Shown here one piece after another: positions 36,633 through 46,000 of a stretch of 64,000 bases of DNA. The notes beneath the pieces were generated by a model. The model had not been told where the DNA came from and ran no database searches. It worked only from the letters and a program-made list of their open reading frames with translations. This DNA is from Burkholderia sp. 8Y (GTDB lineage Bacteria; Pseudomonadota; Gammaproteobacteria; Burkholderiales; Burkholderiaceae). Position 1 is the first letter of the stretch, and the number at the start of each line of letters is the position of its first letter. A program made the translations under genes and the position numbers. The stretch covers positions 801,256-865,255 of the forward strand of contig NZ_LR733520.1 in NCBI RefSeq assembly GCF_902506145.1. The letters run 5' to 3'.

Positions 36633-37658
36633 CTACTGAACCGGTCGAGGGGTTGGGAACGTCCAGGCGCCGCTCAGTATTTCAGCGCGCGGACGATACA
36701 GCCGCACCCAATACGTCCAATTCGGCGGCGTCGGCAGGCAGTTCGGGATCACGCCGTCGCAGCCGCCGAACTGGACGGTCACGGAGCCGTCCGCGTTCTT
36801 CTTCGCGGTGACGTCGTTGACCGAGTACGCGTCGTACGCGTTCTTCTCCAGACGGCCTTGCGCGTTGTACATGGTGATGGACCAGAACGCATCGACGGGT
36901 ACGTCCTTGACCGTCAGCCGGAAGACTTTCGTGCCGTCGTTTCCGGGCGGCGTGACGGTGAGATACGTCGCGTCCTTGTCCGGATTCCCGCCCCAGCCGG
37001 AAGCCGATCCGATCAGGTGACGTACCGGATCGACCTCGCCACGCGAGCCGAACATTCCGTGCGTATCGGGCAGCGTGGTCGCGAGCGCGAGCAGGGCGTC
37101 GCGCACCTTCGTCCGGCTGGCGGCGTCCCACGCGGGAACTTCGAATTGGCCTGCGCTCGCCTGCTCGGTGCGGATCGCGTCCTGCAACGCATGCGCTTTC
37201 GCGAGATCGGCCGGGCTGTTGGGATCGGCGAATACGCGCACGCCGAGCATCACGTAACGCGTGCCCACGTGCTGACGGTCGAAGGTGTAGCGGCCCGCGC
37301 CATAATGAACGCCCGCGACGTAGTGATCCTGGTCGATGGCCATGAGCGACATGAACCTCGTGCCCGGATCGGGCAGGCTGATCGTCACCGGACCTGCATC
37401 GAGATCGAAGACCGCAGCCGAGTAGAGGGTATCGCGGTTGGTGCGCACGACCACTTGCGAATCGGCGGACGCGGGGGCGCGACGGTGGTCGAACCGGCCG
37501 AGACCTTGGGCCCGCTCGACCGCCTGACGGAAATAAAGATCGGTCTCCGCACGGTTGAAGTTGTCCGCCGTCACGGGTTTCGGCGCCTCTTGCGCATGCG
37601 CGACAGTGAGGAATGCCAAGTAAAAAAGTGTCGCGAAAAGTGTAGATTTGACGCTCAC
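36633..37658 (-). CDS. DUF1254/DUF1214-domain exported protein, shorter
   Basis: 341 residues starting at GTG 37658 with AAGGAG 8 bp upstream. A signal peptide (TLFATLFYLAFLTVAHAQ) is followed by a shortened DUF1254 part (NRDTLYSAAVFDLDAGPVTI) and a DUF1214 part (VDAFWSITMYNAQGRLE, KNADGSVTVQFGG, NWTYWVRLYRPRAEIL). It is a distant paralogue of the downstream gene. The function is unknown. It begins 75 bp after tRNA-Leu on the same strand. Confidence 0.87.
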   Translation of the reverse strand: MSVKSTLFATLFYLAFLTVAHAQEAPKPVTADNFNRAETDLYFRQAVERAQGLGRFDHRRAPASADSQVVVRTNRDTLYSAAVFDLDAGPVTISLPDPGTRFMSLMAIDQDHYVAGVHYGAGRYTFDRQHVGTRYVMLGVRVFADPNSPADLAKAHALQDAIRTEQASAGQFEVPAWDAASRTKVRDALLALATTLPDTHGMFGSRGEVDPVRHLIGSASGWGGNPDKDATYLTVTPPGNDGTKVFRLTVKDVPVDAFWSITMYNAQGRLEKNAYDAYSVNDVTAKKNADGSVTVQFGGCDGVIPNCLPTPPNWTYWVRLYRPRAEILSGAWTFPTPRPVQ

Positions 37659-37732
37659 TGAAGTCTCCTTGTGGCGTGGGAACGCAGTTGTACTTGTTTT
37701 CGAGTTCGTGTGATGAACACACGGCGCAGGGC

Positions 37733-37817
37733 TGGTGCCGGGGACCGGACTCGAACCGGCAAGCCGTTAGGCGGCGGATTTTAAGTCCGCTATGTTTACC
37801 AATTTCATCACCCCGGC
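37733..37817 (-). tRNA. tRNA-Leu (anticodon UAA)
   Basis: The minus strand reads an acceptor GCCGGGG paired with CCCCGGC, discriminator A and encoded CCA. The anticodon stem GCGGA/TCCGC encloses the loop CTTAAAA, giving anticodon UAA. A long variable arm follows (CGCCTAACGGCTT), as expected for class II tRNA-Leu. The T-loop is GGTTCGAGTCC. It is 85 nt including CCA. Confidence 0.97.
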
Positions 37818-38006
37818 AGGGCGGACGCGATTCTACCATTGCGCCGGGCCCCGCCAAAACGGGCCGGCGCGCCATTCCCGGTCAAACCGACGCCCGTGAA
37901 AGCGATTCGACAACCCCGCGCACCTCCCGCATAATCGCCGACGGACCGGCGTGCGGGAAACCAGCGCGCGCCACGGCAGGCCGTCGATCACGCGCAAGGA
38001 CACAGG

Positions 38007-38591
<585 letters not shown>

Positions 38592-38592
38592 A

Positions 38593-39057
38593 TTGGCGAC
38601 GACGCGCATCGGGCTCATCTCCGACACGCACAATCTCGTGCGCCCCGAGGCGCTCGATGCGTTGCGCGACTGCGCGCACATCATCCACGCAGGCGATATC
38701 TGCAAGCGCGAGGTGCTCGACGCGCTCGCGCAACTCGCGCCACTCACGGCCGTGCGCGGCAACAACGATGTCGCCGGTAGCGTCGCGTATATGCCCGGGC
38801 ACGCACGCATCGAACTCGCCGGCGCGACGATTCACGTCGTACACGATATCGCCGATGTCCCCGCCCAGCTCGATGGCGTCGATGTCGTCGTGACCGGGCA
38901 TTCGCACAAGCCGGTCATCGCGCGGCGCGGCGGCGTGCTGTTCGTCAATCCGGGCAGCGCGGGGCCGCGCCGCTTCAAGCTGCCGATCAGCGTCGGCCTG
39001 CTGGAAATCGGCGGCGATGCGGGCATCGAGGCGCGCATCGTCACGCTCGTCGCATAA
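38593..39057 (+). CDS. YfcE/MJ0936-family metallophosphoesterase
   Basis: A 154-residue phosphodiesterase. The metal-binding motifs are in order: LISDTHN near the start, GDIC, VRGNNDV, HDIADVP and VVTGHSHKPV, followed by FVNPGSAGPRR. The start is TTG 38593, with AGGAG 7 bp upstream. The natural substrate is unknown; relatives hydrolyse bis-pNPP and cyclic phosphodiesters. It follows the TMEM175 gene directly. A strong bidirectional terminator follows. Confidence 0.92.
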   Translation: MATTRIGLISDTHNLVRPEALDALRDCAHIIHAGDICKREVLDALAQLAPLTAVRGNNDVAGSVAYMPGHARIELAGATIHVVHDIADVPAQLDGVDVVVTGHSHKPVIARRGGVLFVNPGSAGPRRFKLPISVGLLEIGGDAGIEARIVTLVA

Positions 39058-39060
39058 AGA

Positions 39061-39093
39061 AAAAGGCCGGCGTCCTTCCGGACGCCGGCCTTT
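39061..39093. terminator. Bidirectional intrinsic terminator
   Basis: GGCCGGCGTCC (39065-39075) pairs perfectly with GGACGCCGGCC (39080-39090) around TTCC. A-rich sequence lies before and TTTC after, so it works for both the phosphodiesterase gene and the convergent proP. Confidence 0.85.
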
Positions 39094-39126
39094 CGTGCTT
39101 CGCTTCGTTCGCTTTGCAGCGGTCGC

Positions 39127-40602
39127 TTACGCGCGAACCGTGCCTTCGGGGAAGCCGTCATCCATCTCGGCCGCCTCGCGATGGCCCCGCAGAAGCGCGT
39201 GCGCTTCGGAGTGCGTGGCGACCGCCGGCGGCGAGCCCTTCAGCGGCTTCTTCGCCGTTTCGTGCAGCGCGAGCACCGAGACGATGCCGATCACCGACGC
39301 GCCCATCAGATAGTACGCGGGCATCATCAGATTGCTGGTCTTGTCGACGAGCCAGGCCGTGACGAGCGGCGTCGTGCCGCCGAAGAGCGAAACCGACACG
39401 TTGAAGCCGATCGCGAGCGCGCCGTAGCGGATCTTCGTCGGGAAGAGCGCGGGCAGCGACGACGGCATCACGCCCGTGAACGTCGACAAAAGCGCGCCGA
39501 GGATCATCATGCCGGCGAAGATCGACGGCACCGTGCCGACGCGGATCAGCGTGAGCGCCGGAATCGACAGCACCAGCAGCCCGACGCAGCCCGCGAGCAT
39601 CACCGGCTTCCGGCCGATCTTGTCGGAGAGACGCCCGGCGAAAAGCGTGAGCGGCATCATCAGGACCATCACGACGAGCACGATGAAAAGACCGTGCGTC
39701 TCGTTGAACTTGAGCGTCGCGGACAGATAGCTCGGCAGATACGAGAGCGCCATGTAGTCGGTCACGTTGAAGATCAGCACGAGGCCGACGCATTGCAAAA
39801 GCGGCTTCCACTGCGCGAGCAGCGTTTCGCGAAACTGCGTCTTGGTCGTTTCGTGCGCGGCTGCTTCCATCTTGTCGGCTTCGCGCTGGAACGCGGGCGT
39901 TTCCTCGAGCTTCATGCGGATATACAGACCGATCAGGCCGAGCGGCCCGGCCACCAGGAACGGAATGCGCCAGCCCCAGCTCAACAGCGCATCCTGCGAG
40001 AGCGCGCCGGTCAGCACCGCGACGACGCCCGCGCCCAGCACGTAGCCGACGAGCGTGCCGAATTCCAGAAAGCTCGCCATGAAGCCGCGCTTCTTGTCCG
40101 GCGAGAACTCGGCGATGAACGTCGCCGCGCCGCCATACTCGCCGCCCGTGGAGAAGCCCTGCACGAGACGCGCGACGAGCAGCAGCACCGGCGCCATCAC
40201 GCCGATGCTTCCATAGCTCGGAATGAGGCCGATGCAGAACGTGCCGATAGCCATCATGATCATCGTCATCGCGAGCACGCGCTTGCGGCCGATGCGGTCG
40301 CCGAGCGGGCCGAACACCATGCCGCCGAGCGGGCGCACGAGAAACGCCGCCGCGAAGGTGCCGAAGGTCGCGAGCAGCTGCGCGGTCGGGCTCGACGAGG
40401 GGAAGAACACCTTGCCGAGCGTGACGGCGATGTAGCTGTACACGCCGAAGTCGAACCATTCCATCGCGTTGCCGATGGCCATGGCGCCGACTGCGCGCTT
40501 CAGGAGCGATTGATCGACGATGGTGATGTCGTCGAGAGAAAGGCCGGTACTTTGATTCGATGTGTGGCGCTTGCGCCAGAGGCCGTCGTTTAGGGCGGTC
40601 AT
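39127..40602 (-). CDS. proP: Proline/glycine betaine-type MFS symporter ProP
   Basis: A 491-residue proton symporter with strong similarity to E. coli ProP throughout: GNAMEWFDFGVYSYIAVTLG, VRPLGGMVFGPLGDRIGRKR, GTFCIGLIPSYGSIGVMAPV, QGFSTGGEYGGAATFIAEFS and NLMMPAYYLMGASVIGIVS. It takes up osmoprotectants in high osmolarity. The C-terminal antiparallel coiled coil of E. coli ProP is missing; the tail after KPLKGSPPAVATHSEAHALL is short. Osmosensing may therefore differ. The start ATG at 40602 is set by homology, with GGAG somewhat far upstream. Confidence 0.85.
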   Translation of the reverse strand: MTALNDGLWRKRHTSNQSTGLSLDDITIVDQSLLKRAVGAMAIGNAMEWFDFGVYSYIAVTLGKVFFPSSSPTAQLLATFGTFAAAFLVRPLGGMVFGPLGDRIGRKRVLAMTMIMMAIGTFCIGLIPSYGSIGVMAPVLLLVARLVQGFSTGGEYGGAATFIAEFSPDKKRGFMASFLEFGTLVGYVLGAGVVAVLTGALSQDALLSWGWRIPFLVAGPLGLIGLYIRMKLEETPAFQREADKMEAAAHETTKTQFRETLLAQWKPLLQCVGLVLIFNVTDYMALSYLPSYLSATLKFNETHGLFIVLVVMVLMMPLTLFAGRLSDKIGRKPVMLAGCVGLLVLSIPALTLIRVGTVPSIFAGMMILGALLSTFTGVMPSSLPALFPTKIRYGALAIGFNVSVSLFGGTTPLVTAWLVDKTSNLMMPAYYLMGASVIGIVSVLALHETAKKPLKGSPPAVATHSEAHALLRGHREAAEMDDGFPEGTVRA

Positions 40603-41199
40603 ACGTTGAAGACTCCGTGTCGAGTGCCGAATGCTCGCGAAAAGCATCGGCCGCGCCGCCGAAGCAGCGCATAGGGCCGGATAGTGCAGTTCGTGACGGC
40701 GCCGCGAGCCGTTCGAATCGTCAGGTCGAGAGCGAAATGGCTCCGCCGAGCGTCGGACTGGGGCGCCCGAAGCTGCGATCGAAGAAAAAGCGCGGTGCCG
40801 GTGCCTCGCGGCGGAAGTCGCGAAATTGCACTCGGATGAAACAAACGAATTTGACGCGCGGACGGCGAACCAGGTGGCTGCCGCGGGTGGAACCGCAACG
40901 TCGGCGAAAAACCAAGGCTTGGAACGAAAAAGGCCGGCGTACTGCTAAACCGACAAGCCTCTTTGTATAAAAACTGTCACTACCACGCGTTACCCGATGA
41001 ACGATACGCCAGGCGATCCGCGCGTGAATGATGGTGAATTGCTGTTGATAACGAGCAAGATGATAACACGATGGCAGATGATCTGCAAACCCGCCTGTAT
41101 TTTAGGCAGTCAGCGAACGGCGCTATCCCATATGGGGCTTAGGATTGCGCCCAATCGCGTCTTAGTTCTCCGGTGTTCTAAGCGGTACGTCGGGGCAAC
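40603..41199. other. Gene-free region upstream of proP
   Basis: I see no supported gene. The stretch is less GC-rich than its surroundings. It holds short palindromes: CCAAGGCTTGG near 40912, GCAGATGATCTGC (41074-41086) and CCCATATGGG (41127-41136). A TTGTATAAAAA stretch near 40964 may be a promoter element. It probably contains the control region of proP. Confidence 0.4.
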
Positions 41200-41228
41200 A
41201 AAAAACCGACCTCGAAGGGTCGGTTTTT
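41200..41228. terminator. Intrinsic terminator after yggX
   Basis: AAACCGACC and GGGTCGGTTT form a hairpin with A-tract before and TTTTT after, so it is bidirectional. It lies 21 bp after the yggX stop. Confidence 0.85.
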
Positions 41229-41248
41229 CGATGATCGCGAGCGCAAAA

Positions 41249-41521
41249 TCAGCTTTGCGGCGGCACGTAGCCCGAGGCCGTATCGGCGCCTTCGCCGAAG
41301 AAGTACTTCTCCGTCTGCTTGAGCAGATACTGGCGCGCGCGCGGATCGGCCATGTTCAGGCGATTCTCGTTGATGAGCATCGTCTGCTGCTTGAGCCAAC
41401 CCTGCCACGCTTCCTTCGAGATCGTCTCGTAGATGCGCTTGCCGAGTTCGCCCGGCAGCGGCGGGAAGTCCAGTCCCTCGGCTTCCTTGCCGAGCTTTGC
41501 GCATTGAACCATTCGGGCCAT
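41249..41521 (-). CDS. Fe(II)-trafficking protein YggX
   Basis: A 90-residue protein implicated in protecting iron-sulfur proteins against oxidants. The start [20 protein letters not shown] has the conserved Cys7, and [20 protein letters not shown] and [15 protein letters not shown] are family hallmarks. GGAGAAAG lies upstream of the ATG at 41521. It follows argA by 128 bp on the same strand and ends at a terminator, so an argA-yggX transcript is likely. Confidence 0.95.
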   Translation of the reverse strand: MARMVQCAKLGKEAEGLDFPPLPGELGKRIYETISKEAWQGWLKQQTMLINENRLNMADPRARQYLLKQTEKYFFGEGADTASGYVPPQS

Positions 41522-41649
41522 CGTGTCTTTCTCCTGTATCGACCGGTGTCGGGCATTGCCTTCCGGTTCCATGATTCCAAATCGGGAAGTTCAAATCGGG
41601 AGGCGGGGCGCGCCGCTCGCGAGATCGCGATAAGCGCGCCCGTCGTCAT

Positions 41650-43020
41650 TCATAGCTGTTTCATCAAAACGAGCGATTTGCGTTGCCAGTTGTAGAGGCG
41701 CCGGCGGTCTTCCGGCAGGTCGTCCACCGTCACCTTGACGAAGCCGCGCTTCAGGAACCAGTGTTCCGTGCGCGTCGTCAGCACGAAAATGCGCGTGAGG
41801 CCGCGCGCGCGGGCGCGCTGCTCGATGCGTTTCAGAAGCCGTTCGCCGTCGCCGGACCCTTGCGCTTCGGGCGCGACCGTCAGGCAGGCCATTTCGCCGA
41901 TGCGCTCCTGCGTGTACGGATACAGCGCCGCGCAGCCGAAGAGCACGCCGTCGTGCTCGATGACCGAGAAGTGATCGATATCCCGTTCGATCTGATGCCG
42001 CCCGCGCCGCACCAGCGTGCCGTCGGCTTCGAGCGGCTCGATCAGCGTGAGAATGCCGCCGACGTCATCGGGCGTGGCTTCGCGCAGGCTTTCGAGGTTC
42101 TCGTACGAGATCATCGTGCCGACGCCGTCATGCAGGAACAGTTCGAGCAGCACGCTGCCGTCGAGCGCGTACGGAATGATGTGCGCGCGCGCCACGCCGC
42201 CGCGGCAGGCGCGGATCGCGTGCTTGAGATAGAACGCGGTGTCGCCCTGCAACTCGCCGGATTCGTGGAGGCGGTAAGCGTCGTCGAGCGACATTTCGCG
42301 CACCAGTTCGACTTCCTGATCGACGAGACCCGGAATTTCCGTCACGAAGATAATCTTGTCGGCGCGCAGCGCGATGGCGGCGGCGGAGGCGACATCTTCC
42401 ATCGACAGATTGAAGGCTTCGCCCGTCGGCGAGAAGCCGAGCGACGACAGCAGCACGATCTTGTTGCTGGCGAGCGACTGGCGCACCGAGTCGCCGTCGA
42501 TCTTGCGCACGACGCCCGTATGCTGGAAATCGACGCCATCCAGAATGCCGACCGGCCTCGCGGTCACGAAGTTGCCCGACACGACGCTGATGTGCGCGTG
42601 CGCCATCGGCGTGTTCGGCAAGCCCTGACTGATCGCGGCCTCGATGTCGAGACGCACTTCGCCGGCGGCTTCCTTCGCGGATTCGAGCGCGCGGGCATCC
42701 GTTATGCGCAGTCCATGCGAAAACGACGACTCGACGCCGTGCAGGCTCAACTGTTCGTCGAGCTGCGGGCGCGAGCCGTGCACGAGCACGATCTGGATGC
42801 CCATGGCGTGCAGCAGACCGACGTCCTGCACCAGCGCGTTCAGCCGTCCTTCCTGCACGAGTTCCCCGCCGAACGCGACGACGAACGTCTTGTTCCGGAA
42901 CGCATGGATATAGGGCGCCACGGAGCGCATCCAGTCGACGAACTGGCCGAGGGAAGTCGGCGCGTCGGCTTCGCTTGCGGGCGGCTGCGACGCCAGGGTG
43001 AGGTCGGTTTGGGAATTCAT
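41650..43020 (-). CDS. argA: Amino-acid N-acetyltransferase ArgA
   Basis: 456 residues. It is N-acetylglutamate synthase, the first step of arginine synthesis. The N-terminal amino-acid-kinase-like domain (FVVAFGGELVQEGRLNALVQ, QIVLVHGSRPQLDEQL, HTGVVRKIDGDSVRQSL) binds arginine for feedback control. The C-terminal GNAT domain has LTVAPEAQGSGDGERLLKRI, the acetyl-CoA site, and RIFVLTTRTEHWFLKRGFVK. The ATG is only 22 bp from that of the divergent hrpA, and a TATAAT-like element lies in the gap. Confidence 0.95.
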   Translation of the reverse strand: MNSQTDLTLASQPPASEADAPTSLGQFVDWMRSVAPYIHAFRNKTFVVAFGGELVQEGRLNALVQDVGLLHAMGIQIVLVHGSRPQLDEQLSLHGVESSFSHGLRITDARALESAKEAAGEVRLDIEAAISQGLPNTPMAHAHISVVSGNFVTARPVGILDGVDFQHTGVVRKIDGDSVRQSLASNKIVLLSSLGFSPTGEAFNLSMEDVASAAAIALRADKIIFVTEIPGLVDQEVELVREMSLDDAYRLHESGELQGDTAFYLKHAIRACRGGVARAHIIPYALDGSVLLELFLHDGVGTMISYENLESLREATPDDVGGILTLIEPLEADGTLVRRGRHQIERDIDHFSVIEHDGVLFGCAALYPYTQERIGEMACLTVAPEAQGSGDGERLLKRIEQRARARGLTRIFVLTTRTEHWFLKRGFVKVTVDDLPEDRRRLYNWQRKSLVLMKQL

Positions 43021-43026
43021 GCCGGG

Positions 43027-43034
43027 ATTATAAT
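43027..43034. promoter_or_regulatory. Overlapping divergent -10-like element
   Basis: ATTATAAT contains TATAAT on both strands (+ 43029-43034, - 43032-43027). It lies in the 22-bp gap between the argA and hrpA start codons. Starts about 7 bp downstream would give nearly leaderless messages on both sides. Neither direction has a good -35. Confidence 0.3.
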
Positions 43035-43042
43035 GCGACGCT

Positions 43043-46000
43043 ATGCCGAATGTTTCCAGACGCCCCGTTCAGCCGGGCCAGCCGCAGTCCGCCGATAAGA
43101 CCCTCGATACTCAGGAGCAGTTGAAGAAACTGCGCGAGAACCTGTTGCGCCATGCGCGGCAAGGTGAGGCGCCGGGCGAAACGGGCGGGCTCAGCAAAAA
43201 GGAGCTGGCGGCGCGGCGGTTCGCGGGGGCGGAAGCGTCGGCTGGCGAAGCGAAGCAGACGCAGCCATCGCGTGATGCCGGGCAAGGGCGCGCGCCGACG
43301 TCGTCCGGTGTGCCGCGCACCGCTCAGCGAGACGACGCGAGTCCGCGAAAGCAAGACGCGGGCGGCGAGCGTGGATCGGGTGCGACGGCGCCGCATCGCG
43401 CGGGGCGAGCGGCTGCTGGTTCAAGACTGGAAGATGCCGTTAAGCCGGGGCAGTCGAATCTACGCGGAACGGGGGCGGCCGAGTCGCATCGCGCGGAGCA
43501 CACGGCTTCTGTTCCGGGAGCCGGTAATCCCGCAACGTCCTCACAATTGGAGTCACGCGGATTGGGTGCGGCGAAGCCGCATCGCGCAGACCAATCGCCC
43601 GCTGTGCGCGGCGCAGAAGGTGCCGCGAAGCCCGGACAGGCGAATCAGCGGCAGCCGGGACGCGAAAATGACGATGCCGCTTCCGGTCGGTCACGAGAAA
43701 GCGCATCCGAATCGTCGCGCGGCCAAGCGAGCGCAGCGGCGCGTGTCGACGGCGGCGCGTCCGAGCGCGACGCCCGTCGTGAGCGAGCGGACGGGCGCAC
43801 GCACACGACCGCCGCCCCGCACGACAATCGGACGAGAACGCCAAACTCAGCCGAAAGGTCGCTAACGTCGGGCGGCCAAGCGACCGCAGCGCCGCGTGTC
43901 GACGGCGGCGCATCCGAGCGCGACGCGCGTCGCAGGCAAGAGCATGAGCGCACGCACACGGCCGCCGCCACACGCGATGACCGGACGAGAACGCCAAACT
44001 CAGCCGAAAAGTCGCTAACGTCGGGCGGCCAAGCGACTGCAACGCCGCGTGTCGACGGCGGCGCGTCCGAGCGCGACGCGCGTCGCAGGCAAGCGCATGA
44101 GCGCACGCACACGGCCACCGCCACGCGCGACGATCGGAAGACAACGCCAAACCCAACTCACAAGCCGATATTGTCGGGCGGCGAAGCAACGGCAGCGCCG
44201 CATCCGGACGGCGGTGCCTCCCGACGCGACGCCCGCCGCGCGAAAGCGCACGCGCCCGCGCACACGGCCGCCGCCACACGCGATGGCCGCACGGACACGC
44301 AGAGCCCGGCGCAACCCGCAACGCAAACCCCCACACCCGCCCAGCACGACGCACACCGCGCCGATGCCCGCAACGACCGCAACCGCCACAACCCGCGCCG
44401 CGTCACCCCGAACCCCATCCCGCCGATCACGTTCCCCGAGGCGCTGCCCGTCTCCGGCCGCCGCGACGAGATCGCGCGTGCGATCCAGTCGAATCAGGTC
44501 GTCATCGTCAGCGGCGAAACCGGCTCCGGCAAAACCACGCAGCTTCCGAAGATCTGCCTCGCACTCGGACGCGGCCTCGGCGCGGGCGGCGCCGGGCTGA
44601 TCGGCCACACGCAGCCGCGCCGCATCGCGGCATCGGCGACAGGACGGCGCATCGCCGAAGAACTGGGCACGCCGTTCGGCGAAGTCGTCGGCTACAAGGT
44701 GCGCTTCACGGACAATCTCGCGCCCGGCGCCTCCGTCAAGCTGATGACCGACGGCATTCTGCTCGCGGAAACGCAGACCGATCCGCTGCTCGAAGCCTAC
44801 GACACGATCATCATCGACGAGGCGCACGAGCGCAGCCTCAACATCGACTTCCTGCTCGGCTATCTGAAGGAAATCCTGCCGAAGCGTCCGGATCTGAAGC
44901 TGATCGTCACGTCGGCAACCATCGACGCCGCGCGTTTCGCGCGCCACTTCGGCAGCGAGGAAAAGCCCGCGCCGGTGATCGAAGTGAGCGGGCGGCTGTA
45001 TCCGGTCGAAGTCCGCTATCGCCCGATCGAAGAAGAAAGCGAGGCGATCAAGAACGCGCAAGGCACGCTGCCCAAGCGCAACGACCGCAAGACCGACCGC
45101 GATCTGATGGAAGGCATTGTCGATGCCGTCGATGAACTCTGCCGCGAAGGTCCGGGCGACGTGCTCGTGTTCCTGCCCGGCGAGCGCGAAATCCGCGACG
45201 CCGCCGAGGCGCTGCGCAAGCACCATCCGCCGCACACGGAAATTTTGCCGCTCTTCGCGCGCCTGTCGGCGGCGGAGCAGGAGCGCGTGTTCCGGCCGTC
45301 GAACGCGCGGCGCATCGTGCTGGCCACGAACGTCGCGGAGACGTCGCTGACGGTGCCGGGCATCCGCTATGTCGTCGATACGGGCATGGCGCGCGTGAAG
45401 CGGTATTCGTATCGCAACAAAGTCGAGCAGTTGCAGATCGAGCCGGTGTCGCAGGCGGCGGCGAACCAGCGCGCGGGCCGTTGCGGGCGCGTGGCGGATG
45501 GCGTGTGCATCCGGCTCTACGACCAGGCGGATTTCGAGTCGCGCCCGCGCTTCACCGATCCGGAGATTCTGCGTTCGTCGCTCGCGGCCGTGATCTTGCG
45601 CATGAAGTCGCTGCATCTGACGGAGATCGAAACGTTTCCGTTCATCGAGCCGCCGCCGGGCCGCGCGATCGCGGACGGCTATCAGCTGCTAAACGAACTC
45701 GGCGCCGTCGATGACGACAACGCGTTGACGAGTCTCGGCCGCGAACTCGCGCGCCTGCCGCTCGATCCGCGCGTCGGCCGCATGATTCTCGCCGCGCGGG
45801 ATCACCACGCGCTGACCGAAGTGCTCGTGATCGCGTCCGCGCTCTCTGTGCAGGACCCGCGCGACCGGCCGATCGAAGCGCAGGAGCAGGCGGACGAGAA
45901 GCATCGCCAATTCGTCGACGAGCGTTCCGAATTCCTGCAATGGACGCGCATCTGGAAGTGGTTCGAGGACGCGGTCGCGCACAAGAAGTCGAACAAGCAG

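Noticed and set aside
37733..37817. tRNA-Leu as an integration site for a genomic island
   Set aside because: No integrase and no direct repeat of the tRNA end was seen in the flanking genes.
40997..41695. A 232-codon + strand frame across the region upstream of yggX
   Set aside because: It runs antisense through yggX and the terminator, has no ribosome binding site and no domain-like sequence.
43721..44314. 153-bp repeats considered as a mobile element or CRISPR
   Set aside because: They are in frame within hrpA, have no inverted ends or spacers, and no transposase is near.
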